This document shows, piece after piece, positions 26,557 through 35,383 of a stretch of DNA of 64,000 nt; positions within the stretch are counted from its first letter, which is position 1, and each line of letters starts with the position of its first letter. The DNA comes from an uncultured Isosphaeraceae bacterium (lineage in GTDB: Bacteria; Planctomycetota; Planctomycetia; Isosphaerales; Isosphaeraceae): NCBI GenBank assembly GCA_945957605.1, contig CAMFLR010000010.1, positions 222,969 to 286,968 on the forward strand. The letters run 5' to 3'. Position numbers and translations under genes: made by a program. Below the pieces are notes generated by a model. It was not told the DNA's origin and did no database searches. It saw only the letters and a program-made list of their open reading frames with translations.

Positions 26557-26787
26557 ATGCTCAGCGAAGACCTTTTGAAGCTCCTCGTCTGCCCGATGGG
26601 CAAGGTTCCTCTCACCCGCGAAGGCGAAACGCTCGTTTGCTCGCACTGCGGAACCCGATTCGCCATTAATGAAGACATTCCAAATATGCTGATCGAAGAG
26701 GCGCAATTGCCCGATGGATGCGCCACGTTGGCCGACTTGCCTTGCGTCAAGGAAGGGAAAGCGAAAATCGATCCCACTGATGCGTAA
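26557..26787 (+). CDS. Trm112/YcaR-like zinc-binding protein
   Basis: 76 residues: LLKLLVCPMGKVPL gives the first Cys, and LVCSHCGTRFAINEDIPNML the CxxC and the conserved IPxML end. This is the Trm112p-like (UPF0434/YcaR) fold, a small stabilising partner of methyltransferases in eukaryotes and archaea and of unclear role in bacteria. Normally the first site is CPxC; here Met and Gly replace the second Cys (CPMG), so the zinc site is incomplete, as in YcaR proteins of many bacteria. It precedes guaB on the same strand by about 160 bases. Confidence 0.85.
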   Translation: MLSEDLLKLLVCPMGKVPLTREGETLVCSHCGTRFAINEDIPNMLIEEAQLPDGCATLADLPCVKEGKAKIDPTDA

Positions 26788-26948
26788 ATGGTCAATTCAC
26801 CGCAAGCCCGCACAAGTTTGCAACGGTTGACCTTGTCAGTTCGTGAGTTTGAGGGTTGAATAGACGAGGAAAGGCACCCCACGACGACCCAGCAGCTTGA
26901 TGATCTCGAGGCTTTCATCACAGACTGCGGGGCCCGGAGGCTTTTCCC

Positions 26949-28454
26949 GTGCAGGATCGTATCGCCTACCAAGGCATGACGTTTGATGATGTTCTTCTTG
27001 AACCGGCCTACTCTGAACTGCTGCCTGGCCAGGTTGATTGTAAGACCATACTGACAGCCAACATCCGTCTGAATCTGCCGATCGTCTCGGCGCCGATGGA
27101 TACCGTTACCGAGGCGGAACTCGCCATCGCGCTCGCCCAGGAAGGCGGGCTCGGAATCATTCACAAGAACATGTCGATCGCGGAGCAAACCCGCGAGGTC
27201 GACAAGGTGAAGCGATCGGAAAACGGCATCATTGTCGATCCGATCACGCTCCCGCCTGATGCCACGGTCGGCCAGGCCCGCGAGATCATGAGCGGGCACC
27301 ACATCTCGGGTGTGCCGATCACCGTCAACGGCAAGCTCAAAGGTATTCTCACCCGTCGCGACCTGCGATTCTTGGAGTCGAACGACCTCAAGATCGAAGA
27401 GGTGATGACGAAGGAGAATCTCGTCACCGCGTCGGCTGATACGTCGCTGGAAGAAGCTGACCGGATTTTGACGAAAAATAAGGTCGAGAAACTTTTGCTG
27501 GTTGACGATGATTACCGACTGAAAGGGCTTATTACGATCAAGGACATCGACAAGCTGCATAACTATCCCAACGCCTGCAAGGATTCGCGCGGGCGGTTGC
27601 GGGTGGGAGCGGCCGTCGGTGTCCACGACTACGAACGGATCAGCTCGCTGCTTGAAGCAGGTGTTGACGTCCTGACCGTCGACTCGGCTCACGGCCACAG
27701 CAAGAACGTGCTGGAAACCGTGAGGCGGATCAAGAAGGATTTCTCGATCGACGTGATCGCAGGAAACGTCGCCACGCCTGATGGAACGCGTGACCTGATC
27801 GACGCTGGAGCGGACGCAGTGAAGGTGGGAATTGGCCCGGGCTCGATCTGCACAACGCGGGTTGTTTCCGGTGTCGGTGTTCCGCAGATCACGGCGGTCT
27901 ACCAGTGTGCGAAGGCTGCGGCAGGGAGGGTGCCGGTGATCGCCGACGGCGGAATTCGCTACTCGGGCGATATCACCAAGGCAATTGCTGCCGGAGCCCA
28001 TTGCGTCATGATCGGCGGGCTCTTCGCCGGACTTGCCGAAAGCCCTGGCGACACCATCATTTACCGAGGCCGTAGCTTCAAGACTTACCGTGGCATGGGC
28101 TCGCTGGCGGCAATGGCGAAGGGCTCTCACGAGCGTTATCGCCAGGATGCTGTCCGAAGCGATGCCAAGGGTGAGCCAACCGCGCGGAAGCTTGTTCCCG
28201 AGGGGGTTGAGGGCCGGGTTCCTTACAAGGGACCATTGGCCGAATACGTTTTCCAGCTCGTCGGTGGGTTGCGGGCCGGCATGGGTTACTGCGGCACGCG
28301 AACGATCGACGATCTGCGAACGAAGGCACGATTCATTCAGGTCACGGGCGCGTCGGTTCAGGAGAGCCACCCGCACGACATCGTGATCACCCAGGAGGCG
28401 CCGAACTACTCGAGCTTCTCGAACGAAAACGAGACGATCCGTAGTTCGGTTTAA
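26949..28454 (+). CDS. guaB: inosine-5'-monophosphate dehydrogenase
   Basis: Oxidises IMP to XMP with NAD+, the committed step to guanine nucleotides. 501 residues. FDDVLLEP and SAPMDTVTE are N-terminal signatures; two CBS domains occupy about residues 95-205; DSAHGHS and the active-site loop [11 protein letters not shown] (Cys301) follow; the flap contains [18 protein letters not shown]. The start is GTG, with GGAGG eight bases upstream, and the next in-frame Met (residue 10) would remove conserved residues. A small inverted repeat after the stop may end transcription. Confidence 0.95.
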   Translation: MQDRIAYQGMTFDDVLLEPAYSELLPGQVDCKTILTANIRLNLPIVSAPMDTVTEAELAIALAQEGGLGIIHKNMSIAEQTREVDKVKRSENGIIVDPITLPPDATVGQAREIMSGHHISGVPITVNGKLKGILTRRDLRFLESNDLKIEEVMTKENLVTASADTSLEEADRILTKNKVEKLLLVDDDYRLKGLITIKDIDKLHNYPNACKDSRGRLRVGAAVGVHDYERISSLLEAGVDVLTVDSAHGHSKNVLETVRRIKKDFSIDVIAGNVATPDGTRDLIDAGADAVKVGIGPGSICTTRVVSGVGVPQITAVYQCAKAAAGRVPVIADGGIRYSGDITKAIAAGAHCVMIGGLFAGLAESPGDTIIYRGRSFKTYRGMGSLAAMAKGSHERYRQDAVRSDAKGEPTARKLVPEGVEGRVPYKGPLAEYVFQLVGGLRAGMGYCGTRTIDDLRTKARFIQVTGASVQESHPHDIVITQEAPNYSSFSNENETIRSSV

Positions 28455-28481
28455 GCCGACAGCGAAGCGAAGCAAAAATCG

Positions 28482-28507
28482 TGGCCCGATCAAGGAAGGT
28501 TGGGCCA
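28482..28507 (+). terminator. possible guaB terminator
   Basis: TGGCCC at 28482-28487 pairs with GGGCCA at 28502-28507, 28 bases after the guaB stop. The stem is short and has no U-tract, so this is weak. Confidence 0.3.
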
Positions 28508-28605
28508 AACGATGTCTGATTGTTGGGAAGGTGATGACGTGAGATAGGGTGCACCGACGGGGTGTACCATCGGTCTTACGGCTAAGCTAAGCAAGGAGGC
28601 GTGGC

Positions 28606-30909
28606 TTGCGTCGCCCTAATTCGGCCGTCAGCGCGGCGATTGTCGTGCTGGGCCTTTCAGCCCCGGTTGCTCTGGCGCAGCGATTTTTCAACGCGCCTCC
28701 GCCAACCTCGGAACCGGTTCAGGCCCAGGCCGCCTCGTCGTTCGACCCGATGGTGGCATCTCGCGGCGCGCGTTACGCCCTCCGCAACGGCCTCGATTAT
28801 CTCAATTACAAAGAATACAGTCGCGCTCTGCGCTACCTGCGCGCAGCCGAGTCGCGTCAGAGCGAACTCGAACCGGCCGAGATCAAAGAACTCAAGGTCG
28901 CGATCGATCAAGTTCAGCGCGGCATGCGCGAAGCTGGTAACACTTCCGCCGGACTCGCTCCGCGCGGCCGTAATCGTCCAGCAGGCGCCATCGCAACGGC
29001 ACCGAAGCCGGTCACTGGCGACGGAATCCAGCTCACCTCAGGGACGCGCAACGTCCCCGCGGCCAACACGCTCGAACCGACGATGCCGCCGCCGCTTGAT
29101 GCGCCGGCGCCCGCGGCGAACGATGCGGCTGTGATGCCGGCTGCTGCTCCTGCAGCCGCCGCGCCCGTGGCGCTCGATCCGGCTCCGGCTCCGCTCGAAA
29201 GCGCACCGCCGGCCAATCCGGCTCCGCTGCCGATTCCGGCCGCGCCCCCTGCGAACAATCCAGCCGCACCGCCCGACGCTCTGCCGGAACCCCCGCCCGC
29301 ACTGCCGTCGACCCCCGGCGCCCTGGAAAAGCCCGCCGTCCCGGCCGAGCTTCCGGTTCCGCCCCCGCCGCCGCTCACTACGCCGGCTGCCCCGGCCGAA
29401 GCCCTGAAGCCAGCGGCTCCGCTTGACGCCCCGGCCGAACCTGCCAAGCCCGCTGCCGCCAAGGTAGACGCGCCGCCGGTTCTGAGCCTCGAACCACTGC
29501 CCGACGCGGCTCCCGCCAGCCCGGCTCCGGCCGAAGCCAAGGGACCCAGCTCGGCTCCTGCACCCGAAGTTCACGCGGCTGGCGAAGCCAAGCCCGCGGA
29601 CTTGCCGGTGCCAGCTGCTCCTCCGCTTGATGCGGCTCAATCCGCGAAGCTGCCCGAACCCGCTCCATTGCCGGCCGCTGAGCCGACGAAGGCACCCAGC
29701 CCGACTCCGCTGCCGACCCCGACTGAGCTTCCGACGGCGACCGAGCCCAAGGCAACCGAACTGCCCGCGCCGACGCCCAGCGAATTGCCGCCCCTACCCG
29801 GTGGTGGTGATTTGCCCAAGCCCGCCGCGCCGGCTGAGGCCCCCGCGCTCCCAGCCGCCGAGCCGACCAAGACTCCGGAACCTGCGCCGGCCATGCCGGC
29901 CGAGGCCGCCAAGCCCACTCCTGCCGCCGCACCGGCTGCGGATGATGGTCTGCCCGCGCTACCCACGGCTCCGCTGACGACCGGCAAGCCCGACCTCACG
30001 CCCGACGCCACGCGGACTGCGGCGGTTGCGGCTGATGGACCGGTGAACCCCGAGCCGAGTCCTGTACCGGCCCCGGCTCCGCTGGCTCTGCCCGTGCCGG
30101 AAGGTGCGCCGACTCAGCCGTTGCCTCGCGACGAAACGCCCACGCCGCCACCTGCTCCTGCCGCGGACGAACTTCCGCGTGCCGAAGGTGCAGCGCCTGT
30201 GCAGGCGGTGCCGACGCTCCCCGCCGAGTCGAATGCTGGTGCCGCCCGCCGGTTCCGTCCCGAGACGGAAGCTGCGATCGCCCGGATCGCTCAACGGCAG
30301 GACGACGAGGCTCGTACTCGTCCGTCGCAGATTCCGAATCTTCCCAAGCCGCTCTCGATCACCGGTGGCTTGGCTCCCGCTCCGGGCGAGCCGGGAGCAC
30401 CCGACACCTACGCGGCTGGCGCGAATGCCTCGACCCGTTTCGAGTTGAGCCGAGCACCGAGCCCGACCGAGGCGTGGCCGATCCGCCGGATTCCGATTCC
30501 GGAAGAGTTCGTGCCGATTCAACCGCGAAACTGGGAGCCAGCGCGCAAGTACTGGCAGGCCCCTGCGTTCTGCCACATGCCGCTCTACTTCCAGGACGCC
30601 GCCCTCGAGCGTTATGGACACAACGTCGAGCAGTTCTTCGGTCCGGCCGGTCGTCACCTGACCTATCCCATCGACGACCCGACGCAGTCGAAGATGCGGA
30701 TGCAGATTGTCCAGCCGTTCTGGTCGATCGGTCTCTTTGCCTTCCAGATCGGCACATTGCCTTACAAGCTCGTGGTCGATCCCCCGTGGGAAGCTGAGTA
30801 CGACCTCGGCTACTACCGCCCCGGCGATCGGATTCCGACCGACATGTACTACCTGCCGGTCCATGGCGTCGGTCCGGTTCTCCCGCCGATCAGCGGCCGG
30901 AAGTGGTAA
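28606..30909 (+). CDS. exported Pro/Ala-rich protein with a conserved planctomycete C-terminal domain
   Basis: 767 residues from a TTG start six bases after AAGGAGG; the GTG at 28601 is out of frame and too close. Signal peptide (AAIVVLGLSAPVALA), then a short helical, TPR-like part (about 45-105; LDYLNYKEYSRALRYLRAAE). Residues about 120-560 are a low-complexity Pro/Ala/Glu/Leu linker. The last 150 residues are dense in aromatic and Pro residues: FCHMPLYFQDAALERYGHN, LPYKLVVDPPWEAEYDLGYY, RPGDRIPTDMYYLP. This tail type is widespread in planctomycetes, function unknown. The Pro/Ala linker may span a wall or periplasm; that is inference. A strong terminator follows. Confidence 0.8.
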   Translation: MRRPNSAVSAAIVVLGLSAPVALAQRFFNAPPPTSEPVQAQAASSFDPMVASRGARYALRNGLDYLNYKEYSRALRYLRAAESRQSELEPAEIKELKVAIDQVQRGMREAGNTSAGLAPRGRNRPAGAIATAPKPVTGDGIQLTSGTRNVPAANTLEPTMPPPLDAPAPAANDAAVMPAAAPAAAAPVALDPAPAPLESAPPANPAPLPIPAAPPANNPAAPPDALPEPPPALPSTPGALEKPAVPAELPVPPPPPLTTPAAPAEALKPAAPLDAPAEPAKPAAAKVDAPPVLSLEPLPDAAPASPAPAEAKGPSSAPAPEVHAAGEAKPADLPVPAAPPLDAAQSAKLPEPAPLPAAEPTKAPSPTPLPTPTELPTATEPKATELPAPTPSELPPLPGGGDLPKPAAPAEAPALPAAEPTKTPEPAPAMPAEAAKPTPAAAPAADDGLPALPTAPLTTGKPDLTPDATRTAAVAADGPVNPEPSPVPAPAPLALPVPEGAPTQPLPRDETPTPPPAPAADELPRAEGAAPVQAVPTLPAESNAGAARRFRPETEAAIARIAQRQDDEARTRPSQIPNLPKPLSITGGLAPAPGEPGAPDTYAAGANASTRFELSRAPSPTEAWPIRRIPIPEEFVPIQPRNWEPARKYWQAPAFCHMPLYFQDAALERYGHNVEQFFGPAGRHLTYPIDDPTQSKMRMQIVQPFWSIGLFAFQIGTLPYKLVVDPPWEAEYDLGYYRPGDRIPTDMYYLPVHGVGPVLPPISGRKW

Positions 30910-30945
30910 GCCGTTAGACCGAAACGAATTAGGTGTCAATCAGCG

Positions 30946-30976
30946 AACGGCCCTTGGGATCTTCCCGAGGGCTGTT
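30946..30976 (+). terminator. Rho-independent terminator
   Basis: AACGGCCCTTGGGA pairs with TCCCGAGGGCTGTT (one G-A type mismatch and G-T pairs) with a three-base loop, followed by TGCGTTTTG. It lies 37 bases after the stop of the Pro/Ala-rich protein. Confidence 0.75.
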
Positions 30977-31009
30977 TGCGTTTTGTCAGTCTTGATGCGA
31001 CCTGAGGAA

Positions 31010-31207
31010 TCAGTCTGACGAGCGAAGCGTCGAGATGAACTCGATCAGGGCGACCAGCATCGGAAACGACGCGATCAAGCGAGTAATTCCGATGACCACT
31101 GGGCGAAGACGCGTATCTCAAATCGTCCCGAAAGCCAGGGAGCCTGCAAATACCGCCACGACGATCATCCAGTGCCCCGTTGTCATCAGAGGTGGGTGGT
31201 ACCACAT
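31010..31207 (-). pseudogene. small membrane-protein-like frame interrupted by one stop
   Basis: On the minus strand an ATG at 31207, seven bases after GGAG, starts MWYHPPLMTTGHWMIVVAVF and AGSLAFGTI, then TGA at 31118-31120. The same frame continues as DTRLRPVVIGITRLIASFPM and LVALIEFISTLRSSD to a stop at 31010. Together this reads as a 65-codon two-helix protein with one in-frame stop. Either the first 29 residues are a real one-helix peptide, or this is a broken gene. Nothing else explains this 470-base gap. Low confidence because small hydrophobic frames arise by chance. Confidence 0.3.
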
Positions 31208-31382
31208 GCTTCTTCTCCAGGAGTGGAGAGGGGGCTTTGTGGTTTGTGGCGAGATCGATCACAACCTTGACACAGACAAAGTACCCTACGCGCGTTCGGC
31301 TACCCACGAAAACGCGATCGGGCTATCATAACTTCGCGTTCCGCGGCTGCACCGGGATGGATCACGAGAGGCCGCGACGGAA

Positions 31383-33023
31383 ATGAACGACCGCGAGAGG
31401 ATGGAACCTGTGAGTATTACAGCGTCGTCGAGCGTGTTGAACGAACAGCGTCCGCATGTCATGCCGCCAGTTCTCAGCCGCCTCGTGCGCGGGACGTTCT
31501 TTCTCGCACTGAAGACTCCGCTTCAGGCCGTACTGGCGTTCGTCAGCATTCCGCTCGTTCAGAATTATGTCGGCGACGGCATGAACGGCGCCTACGTTTT
31601 CGCCTGGGGTTTCGGGTTCCTGCAATTCCTGCTCGAATTCGGCATGAGCTCGGCCCTCCAGCGCCAGGTGGCCGACGCCTGGACCCGCAACGATCGCGAA
31701 GGTGTCGATCGCTGCATCGCCTGCGGCATGAGCTTCTACGCGACAATGGTCGTCGTGCAGATGGCCGCGCTCATGGGAATCGCTTACATCATCCTCCCGA
31801 CACTCGACAAGTTTTCGGGCGCTGAATATCAACTTATCATTAAGCTCTTGTGGCTGCAAGCTCTCACGTCGCCGTTTTACGGCCTTTCGGCCGTGCTCAA
31901 CAGCGTGCTGCAGGCCGCCAGGCGTTACGAGTACATTCCGCGCCTCGAGCTGCTGATCGTCATTCTGCGATTCGCGATTCTCATCGGCGGCGCGGCGGCC
32001 CGTGTTGATTTCTTCACGATCGTCGTCGCTCAAACGGTCATGCAAATCGTCTTCATCACTGGCCCCTCGCTTTGGGTCATGACGCGCGAGCTAGGCTACA
32101 AGCCGCACTTCATCGGCACGAATTGGGCCGACATGGCATCGCTGTTGCACATCAGCGGCTACATGTTCCTGATGCAGCTCAGCGTGGTGCTGGCCGACAA
32201 GATCGACACCACGCTTCTCGGCTTCGCGCTTCCCAAATCCGATGCAGGCCCGGCGATCACGATTTATCAGAACGTCAGCAAACCGTTCTTGCAGATCCGT
32301 CAAACCGGCTGGATGCTCGCGTACCTCGTGATGCCCGCCGCCGCCAGTCTTGCTGCCGCGCGCGATGCAGGGGGGCTCGATCGCGTGAAGTACGACGGCA
32401 GCCGATACCTCGTCGGCCTGCTTTTGCCGATCACGCTGCTCGCGGGAATTTACGCGGGACCGTTCCTCAATCTCTGGGTTGGTGCGCGGTTCGAGCCCTA
32501 TGCGTACCTGCTGCAACTCTTCCTGATTGCCACATTGCCGCTGATTTTCTCGATCGTCGCACAGATGGCGATTGGGATCGGCAAGATTCAGGTGATCGCG
32601 ATTTCCGCGTTTGTCGGGTCGCTCGTAAACCTGCCACTCAGCTACGTCCTGACGCGCCAGAACGGCGTTTCGGGGGTGATCTGGGGAACGGTGCTAACTA
32701 CCTTGATCTCGAATTTCCTCATCCCGGGGATTCACATCTTCCGGGTGCTCGATATCACCCCCCGCGCCTTTTTCACTCGCACCCTCAGTGCGCCGCTCAT
32801 GGGGGGAGTGGTGCTGGTTCTTACAACCACACTCGTTCGTTTCGCGCTGCCTGCTGGGCCTGGTGATTTGCACGGCTGGGTTCGCTACTTGCCGTTTGCA
32901 ATCAACCTTTCGGCCGGCATGGCAGGCTATGTTTTGGGTTACTTCCTCACACCAATGGGCCGAGGCGATCTCGCGCTCCTCACAGACAAATTCAAAAGCC
33001 GGTTCGGCCGCGGCGCTGATTAA
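31383..33023 (+). CDS. polysaccharide flippase-like membrane protein
   Basis: 546 residues with about 12-14 hydrophobic helices from residue 40 to the end, and the N-terminal pattern LSRLVRGTFFLALKTPLQAV, typical of the Wzx/MATE-like polysaccharide export superfamily. Such proteins flip lipid-linked sugars across the inner membrane. No glycosyltransferase lies adjacent, so the sugar substrate cannot be deduced. The ATG at 31383 is followed by a second possible start 18 bases later. The carbonic anhydrase gene starts 36 bases after the stop on the same strand. Confidence 0.8.
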   Translation: MNDRERMEPVSITASSSVLNEQRPHVMPPVLSRLVRGTFFLALKTPLQAVLAFVSIPLVQNYVGDGMNGAYVFAWGFGFLQFLLEFGMSSALQRQVADAWTRNDREGVDRCIACGMSFYATMVVVQMAALMGIAYIILPTLDKFSGAEYQLIIKLLWLQALTSPFYGLSAVLNSVLQAARRYEYIPRLELLIVILRFAILIGGAAARVDFFTIVVAQTVMQIVFITGPSLWVMTRELGYKPHFIGTNWADMASLLHISGYMFLMQLSVVLADKIDTTLLGFALPKSDAGPAITIYQNVSKPFLQIRQTGWMLAYLVMPAAASLAAARDAGGLDRVKYDGSRYLVGLLLPITLLAGIYAGPFLNLWVGARFEPYAYLLQLFLIATLPLIFSIVAQMAIGIGKIQVIAISAFVGSLVNLPLSYVLTRQNGVSGVIWGTVLTTLISNFLIPGIHIFRVLDITPRAFFTRTLSAPLMGGVVLVLTTTLVRFALPAGPGDLHGWVRYLPFAINLSAGMAGYVLGYFLTPMGRGDLALLTDKFKSRFGRGAD

Positions 33024-33059
33024 GCGCGGGCTCGAACCGACGAAAGAGGTTTAGGATTG

Positions 33060-33680
33060 ATGGCGCTCGAAGACCTGCTTGAACAGAACAAATCATGGGC
33101 CCGTGAGCGCCTGGCAGACGACCCCGAGTTCTTCAAACGGCACACCTCTGGACAACAACCGCGCGTGCTCTGGATCGGTTGTTCCGACTCGCGGGTACCG
33201 GCCGAACAGATTCTCGCCTGCGGCCCCGGAGAGTTGTTCATTCACCGCAACGTCGCGAACATCGTCGCGTATAACGATGTGAGTCTGACATCGGTGCTGC
33301 AATACGCGCTCGAATACCTCAAGATCGAGGATATCGTCGTCTGCGGCCACACAATGTGCGGCGGCGTAATCGCTGCGTGCGCGGAAGTTCTTCCCGACGG
33401 CTGCGTGGCCGACTGGTTGATGATCACCCGCTGGGCCAAACGCTGGGTTGACCAACGCCTCGCGACAGAAAAGACGAAGCCCGACGAAGCAACATATCTA
33501 CGCATGGTCGTGGAAGAAAACGTCAAGCTTCAGGTCGACCATCTCACCCACCTGGCCGTCGTGCGCAAGAGCAACAAAACGAATCCGGGCATCCCACGAC
33601 TTCATGGCTGGGTTTATGACATCGCCTCAGGACGAGTTGATGTCGTCGTGAATCCCGGCGACGTGCGGATTGATCCTTGA
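33060..33680 (+). CDS. beta-carbonic anhydrase
   Basis: Interconverts CO2 and bicarbonate. 206 residues with the zinc ligands and dyad of the beta class: CSDSRVP (Cys41, Asp43, Arg45) and GHTMCGG (His97, Cys100), and NVANIV between them. The C-terminal part contains VKLQVDHL and LHGWVYDIASG, the usual clade-like end. No signal peptide, so cytoplasmic. The ATG at 33060 is preceded by a TTG that would add one codon; GAGG lies upstream. It may be cotranscribed with the flippase gene. Confidence 0.9.
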   Translation: MALEDLLEQNKSWARERLADDPEFFKRHTSGQQPRVLWIGCSDSRVPAEQILACGPGELFIHRNVANIVAYNDVSLTSVLQYALEYLKIEDIVVCGHTMCGGVIAACAEVLPDGCVADWLMITRWAKRWVDQRLATEKTKPDEATYLRMVVEENVKLQVDHLTHLAVVRKSNKTNPGIPRLHGWVYDIASGRVDVVVNPGDVRIDP

Positions 33681-33780
33681 TCTGTCTGACTGGCAATAAT
33701 GTCGCACGCGAGAAGCGAAGAATCGTGGACTTGTAGCAGGACGATCGCGTCATTCGGCTTTGCCAATAGTCTCTGTGTGT

Positions 33781-33804
33781 AAGAGCACTGGCGAAGCCAA
33801 TGGC
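33781..33804. repeat. degenerate family B repeat
   Basis: The 24 bases, read on the minus strand, follow the pattern GCCAyTGGCTwyGCCAGTGC plus TCTT of the family B arm at 36690-36714, with a few changes. A partial opposing arm (ACACTGGCTTCGTG) lies at 33829-33842. It lies in a 257-base gap between the carbonic anhydrase and DUF1877 genes, with no other feature. Confidence 0.45.
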
Positions 33805-33937
33805 GCGAGAATTCTCCGCCGTGACAGAACACTGGCTTCGTGATTTGAACTGTCATAAGCTTCATTGCGGTTCTGATTTTCACAGCCAATTGTCGTATTG
33901 CCGTCTACTTTGCTAACACGTAGCGAAAGGTGCTCTC

Positions 33938-34441
33938 ATGGGTTGTCTTGGCGTGCATTTTTCCCTTTCTGCGGAAGAAGTCGAGCAAATTCGAGCGATT
34001 GACGAGCAGTCGAAACGCGTCAACTTTGTTCGCGAGGTCATTGAAGAGGAATATCTCGAGAACCATCTGGAACGGTCGGCCGAGAGCGCTGAGGCATGGG
34101 ACGCCATGCACCGTGCGCTATCGGATGGCAAGTTGACCTGGGATGGCGGCGAGTATCCGCTCAACCATGTAGTGCTCGGCGGCGAACTGCTTCATACCAA
34201 GTCCGACTACATCATGGTGCTCAAATCGCCGGCCCAGGTTCGTGACGTTGCTGCTGCACTGCCAAGCCTGACCGAGGAAGAGTTTCGCAGACGATATTTC
34301 AGCATCAACGCAAAGAGCTATGGGTTTCCGCTCGACGAAGACGACTTTGGTTATACCTGGGAGTGGTTTCAGGGCGTTCGGGAGTTTTGGATGCGCGCGG
34401 CATCTGAGGGGCGGTTCGTCCTTTTCACTGCCAATCAATAG
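33938..34441 (+). CDS. DUF1877 family protein
   Basis: 167 residues, starting MGCLGVHFSLSAEEVEQIRA. The order of blocks, LDRLW-like hydrophobic helix replaced here by AESAEAWDAMHRALSD, then PLNHVVLGGELL and SDYIMVLKSPAQVRDVAAAL, matches the DUF1877 (YfbM-like) family of about 160 residues. The N-terminal motif MGxxxxxxxLSxEEV is typical. The function of the family is unknown; several members occur beside polymorphic toxins as possible immunity proteins, but no toxin is seen here. The ATG lies behind GAAAGG. Confidence 0.75.
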   Translation: MGCLGVHFSLSAEEVEQIRAIDEQSKRVNFVREVIEEEYLENHLERSAESAEAWDAMHRALSDGKLTWDGGEYPLNHVVLGGELLHTKSDYIMVLKSPAQVRDVAAALPSLTEEEFRRRYFSINAKSYGFPLDEDDFGYTWEWFQGVREFWMRAASEGRFVLFTANQ

Positions 34442-34554
34442 AGACACGCTTGTTTATCAGATTAGTGGATCTTTTGCTTCACCGAGCTCGACCAACTTTC
34501 GGCCGCGACTGATCGCCGGTCGTTAGTCACCGAGACTCGTTACAGAGGATCACC

Positions 34555-35100
34555 ATGGGGGCGACCGGCTGGCATTACGCGACCCCCTTCGACCCCGATC
34601 CCGAAGTCGCGCTTCAGCGACTTCGCGACGACACATTCGCCTCGGGCGACTATTTGCCGCTGGGCGGGATCATGCGAATCCCTCGTAGCGTTGATTTACC
34701 GCCCGGCGCGCCATTTGGGTTTCGGCTTCTGATGACTGTGTTCCGCGCCGTCTCCGCAGTTTCGGTGGCGTTGCACTGGTTCGCCGGCGGTGGCCGTATG
34801 CCTCGGACGATCGACGAACTGCTCGCAATGAGCGCTGAGAACGGCACGCATTCAATTCTCGATATCACCCACATCGCCGATATCCCAGAATTTGGGGCAG
34901 CGACACCCCTGAGCAAGCATCGCCTTCTCAAGTACTTCGGCACCACAACGCCAACCCGAACGCAAATTGACGCTGCGAATCACGGGTCGGATGAGACGGT
35001 CGGCGAGGGGATTCGTCGGTGGGAGGCGGTGTACTTCGTTGCCCACGACGAGGCTGGGATGCCGATTGAATACATCTTTGTGGGTGCATCGGGTGATTGA
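34555..35100 (+). CDS. unknown protein, MGATGWxY family
   Basis: 181 residues beginning MGATGWHYATPFDPDPEVAL, then LQRLRDDTFASGDYLPLGG. I recognise this start as that of an uncharacterised family in actinobacteria and planctomycetes of about 170-190 residues. The middle (RMPRTIDELLAMSAENGTHS, SILDITHIADIPEFGAATPL) and end (RWEAVYFVAHDEAGMPIEYI) also look family-like. It follows the DUF1877 gene by 113 bases on the same strand; both are the size of small accessory proteins. No membrane segments. Function unknown. Confidence 0.65.
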   Translation: MGATGWHYATPFDPDPEVALQRLRDDTFASGDYLPLGGIMRIPRSVDLPPGAPFGFRLLMTVFRAVSAVSVALHWFAGGGRMPRTIDELLAMSAENGTHSILDITHIADIPEFGAATPLSKHRLLKYFGTTTPTRTQIDAANHGSDETVGEGIRRWEAVYFVAHDEAGMPIEYIFVGASGD

Positions 35101-35340
35101 CACCGCCGCCAAGATGTAAGAATTCCGACGTTGTGATCATGTGTGTGTGAGTCGCATTGCGCGTCAGAAAATCTATGCGTACGGATCAATGAATTTGGGG
35201 CCGAGATCCAGCCGTATCGTTTGATTCGCGCCAATCGGTACAGTCGGCTGGAATCGCGCGAGTTTTGCTTGATCCTCTTGTGAAGGGGGAGCCGAAAAAT
35301 TGTCCCGTTGACCTATCTTTTCTGCGTTCCTATTTAAAGA

Positions 35341-35382
35341 CGCCCCGAAGCGGGGCGGCCCTTCTGGGGCAGGACGGCCGCC
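35341..35382. repeat. two GC-rich hairpins directly before a start codon
   Basis: CGCCCCG-AAG-CGGGGCG (35341-35357) overlaps GGCGGCC/GGCCGCC (35354-35360 and 35376-35382). The two structures are mutually exclusive because they share bases. They end one base before the ATG at 35384, with no Shine-Dalgarno between. This could be a terminator of upstream transcription or a translational control leader. The minus strand at 35173-35340 also has a protein-like frame ending IGANQTIRLDLGPKFIDPYA, possibly a gene tail. Confidence 0.4.
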
Positions 35383-35383
35383 T

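Noticed and set aside
26457..28508. 683-codon open frame antisense to guaB
   Set aside because: It spans the whole of guaB and extends beyond both ends; it is explained by the third-position GC bias of guaB. The translation is Arg/Asp/Val-rich with no domain.
30936..31307. 123-codon minus-strand frame overlapping the small membrane frame
   Set aside because: Crosses the terminator at 30946-30976 and lacks protein-like patterns; the other frame is hydrophobic and better placed.
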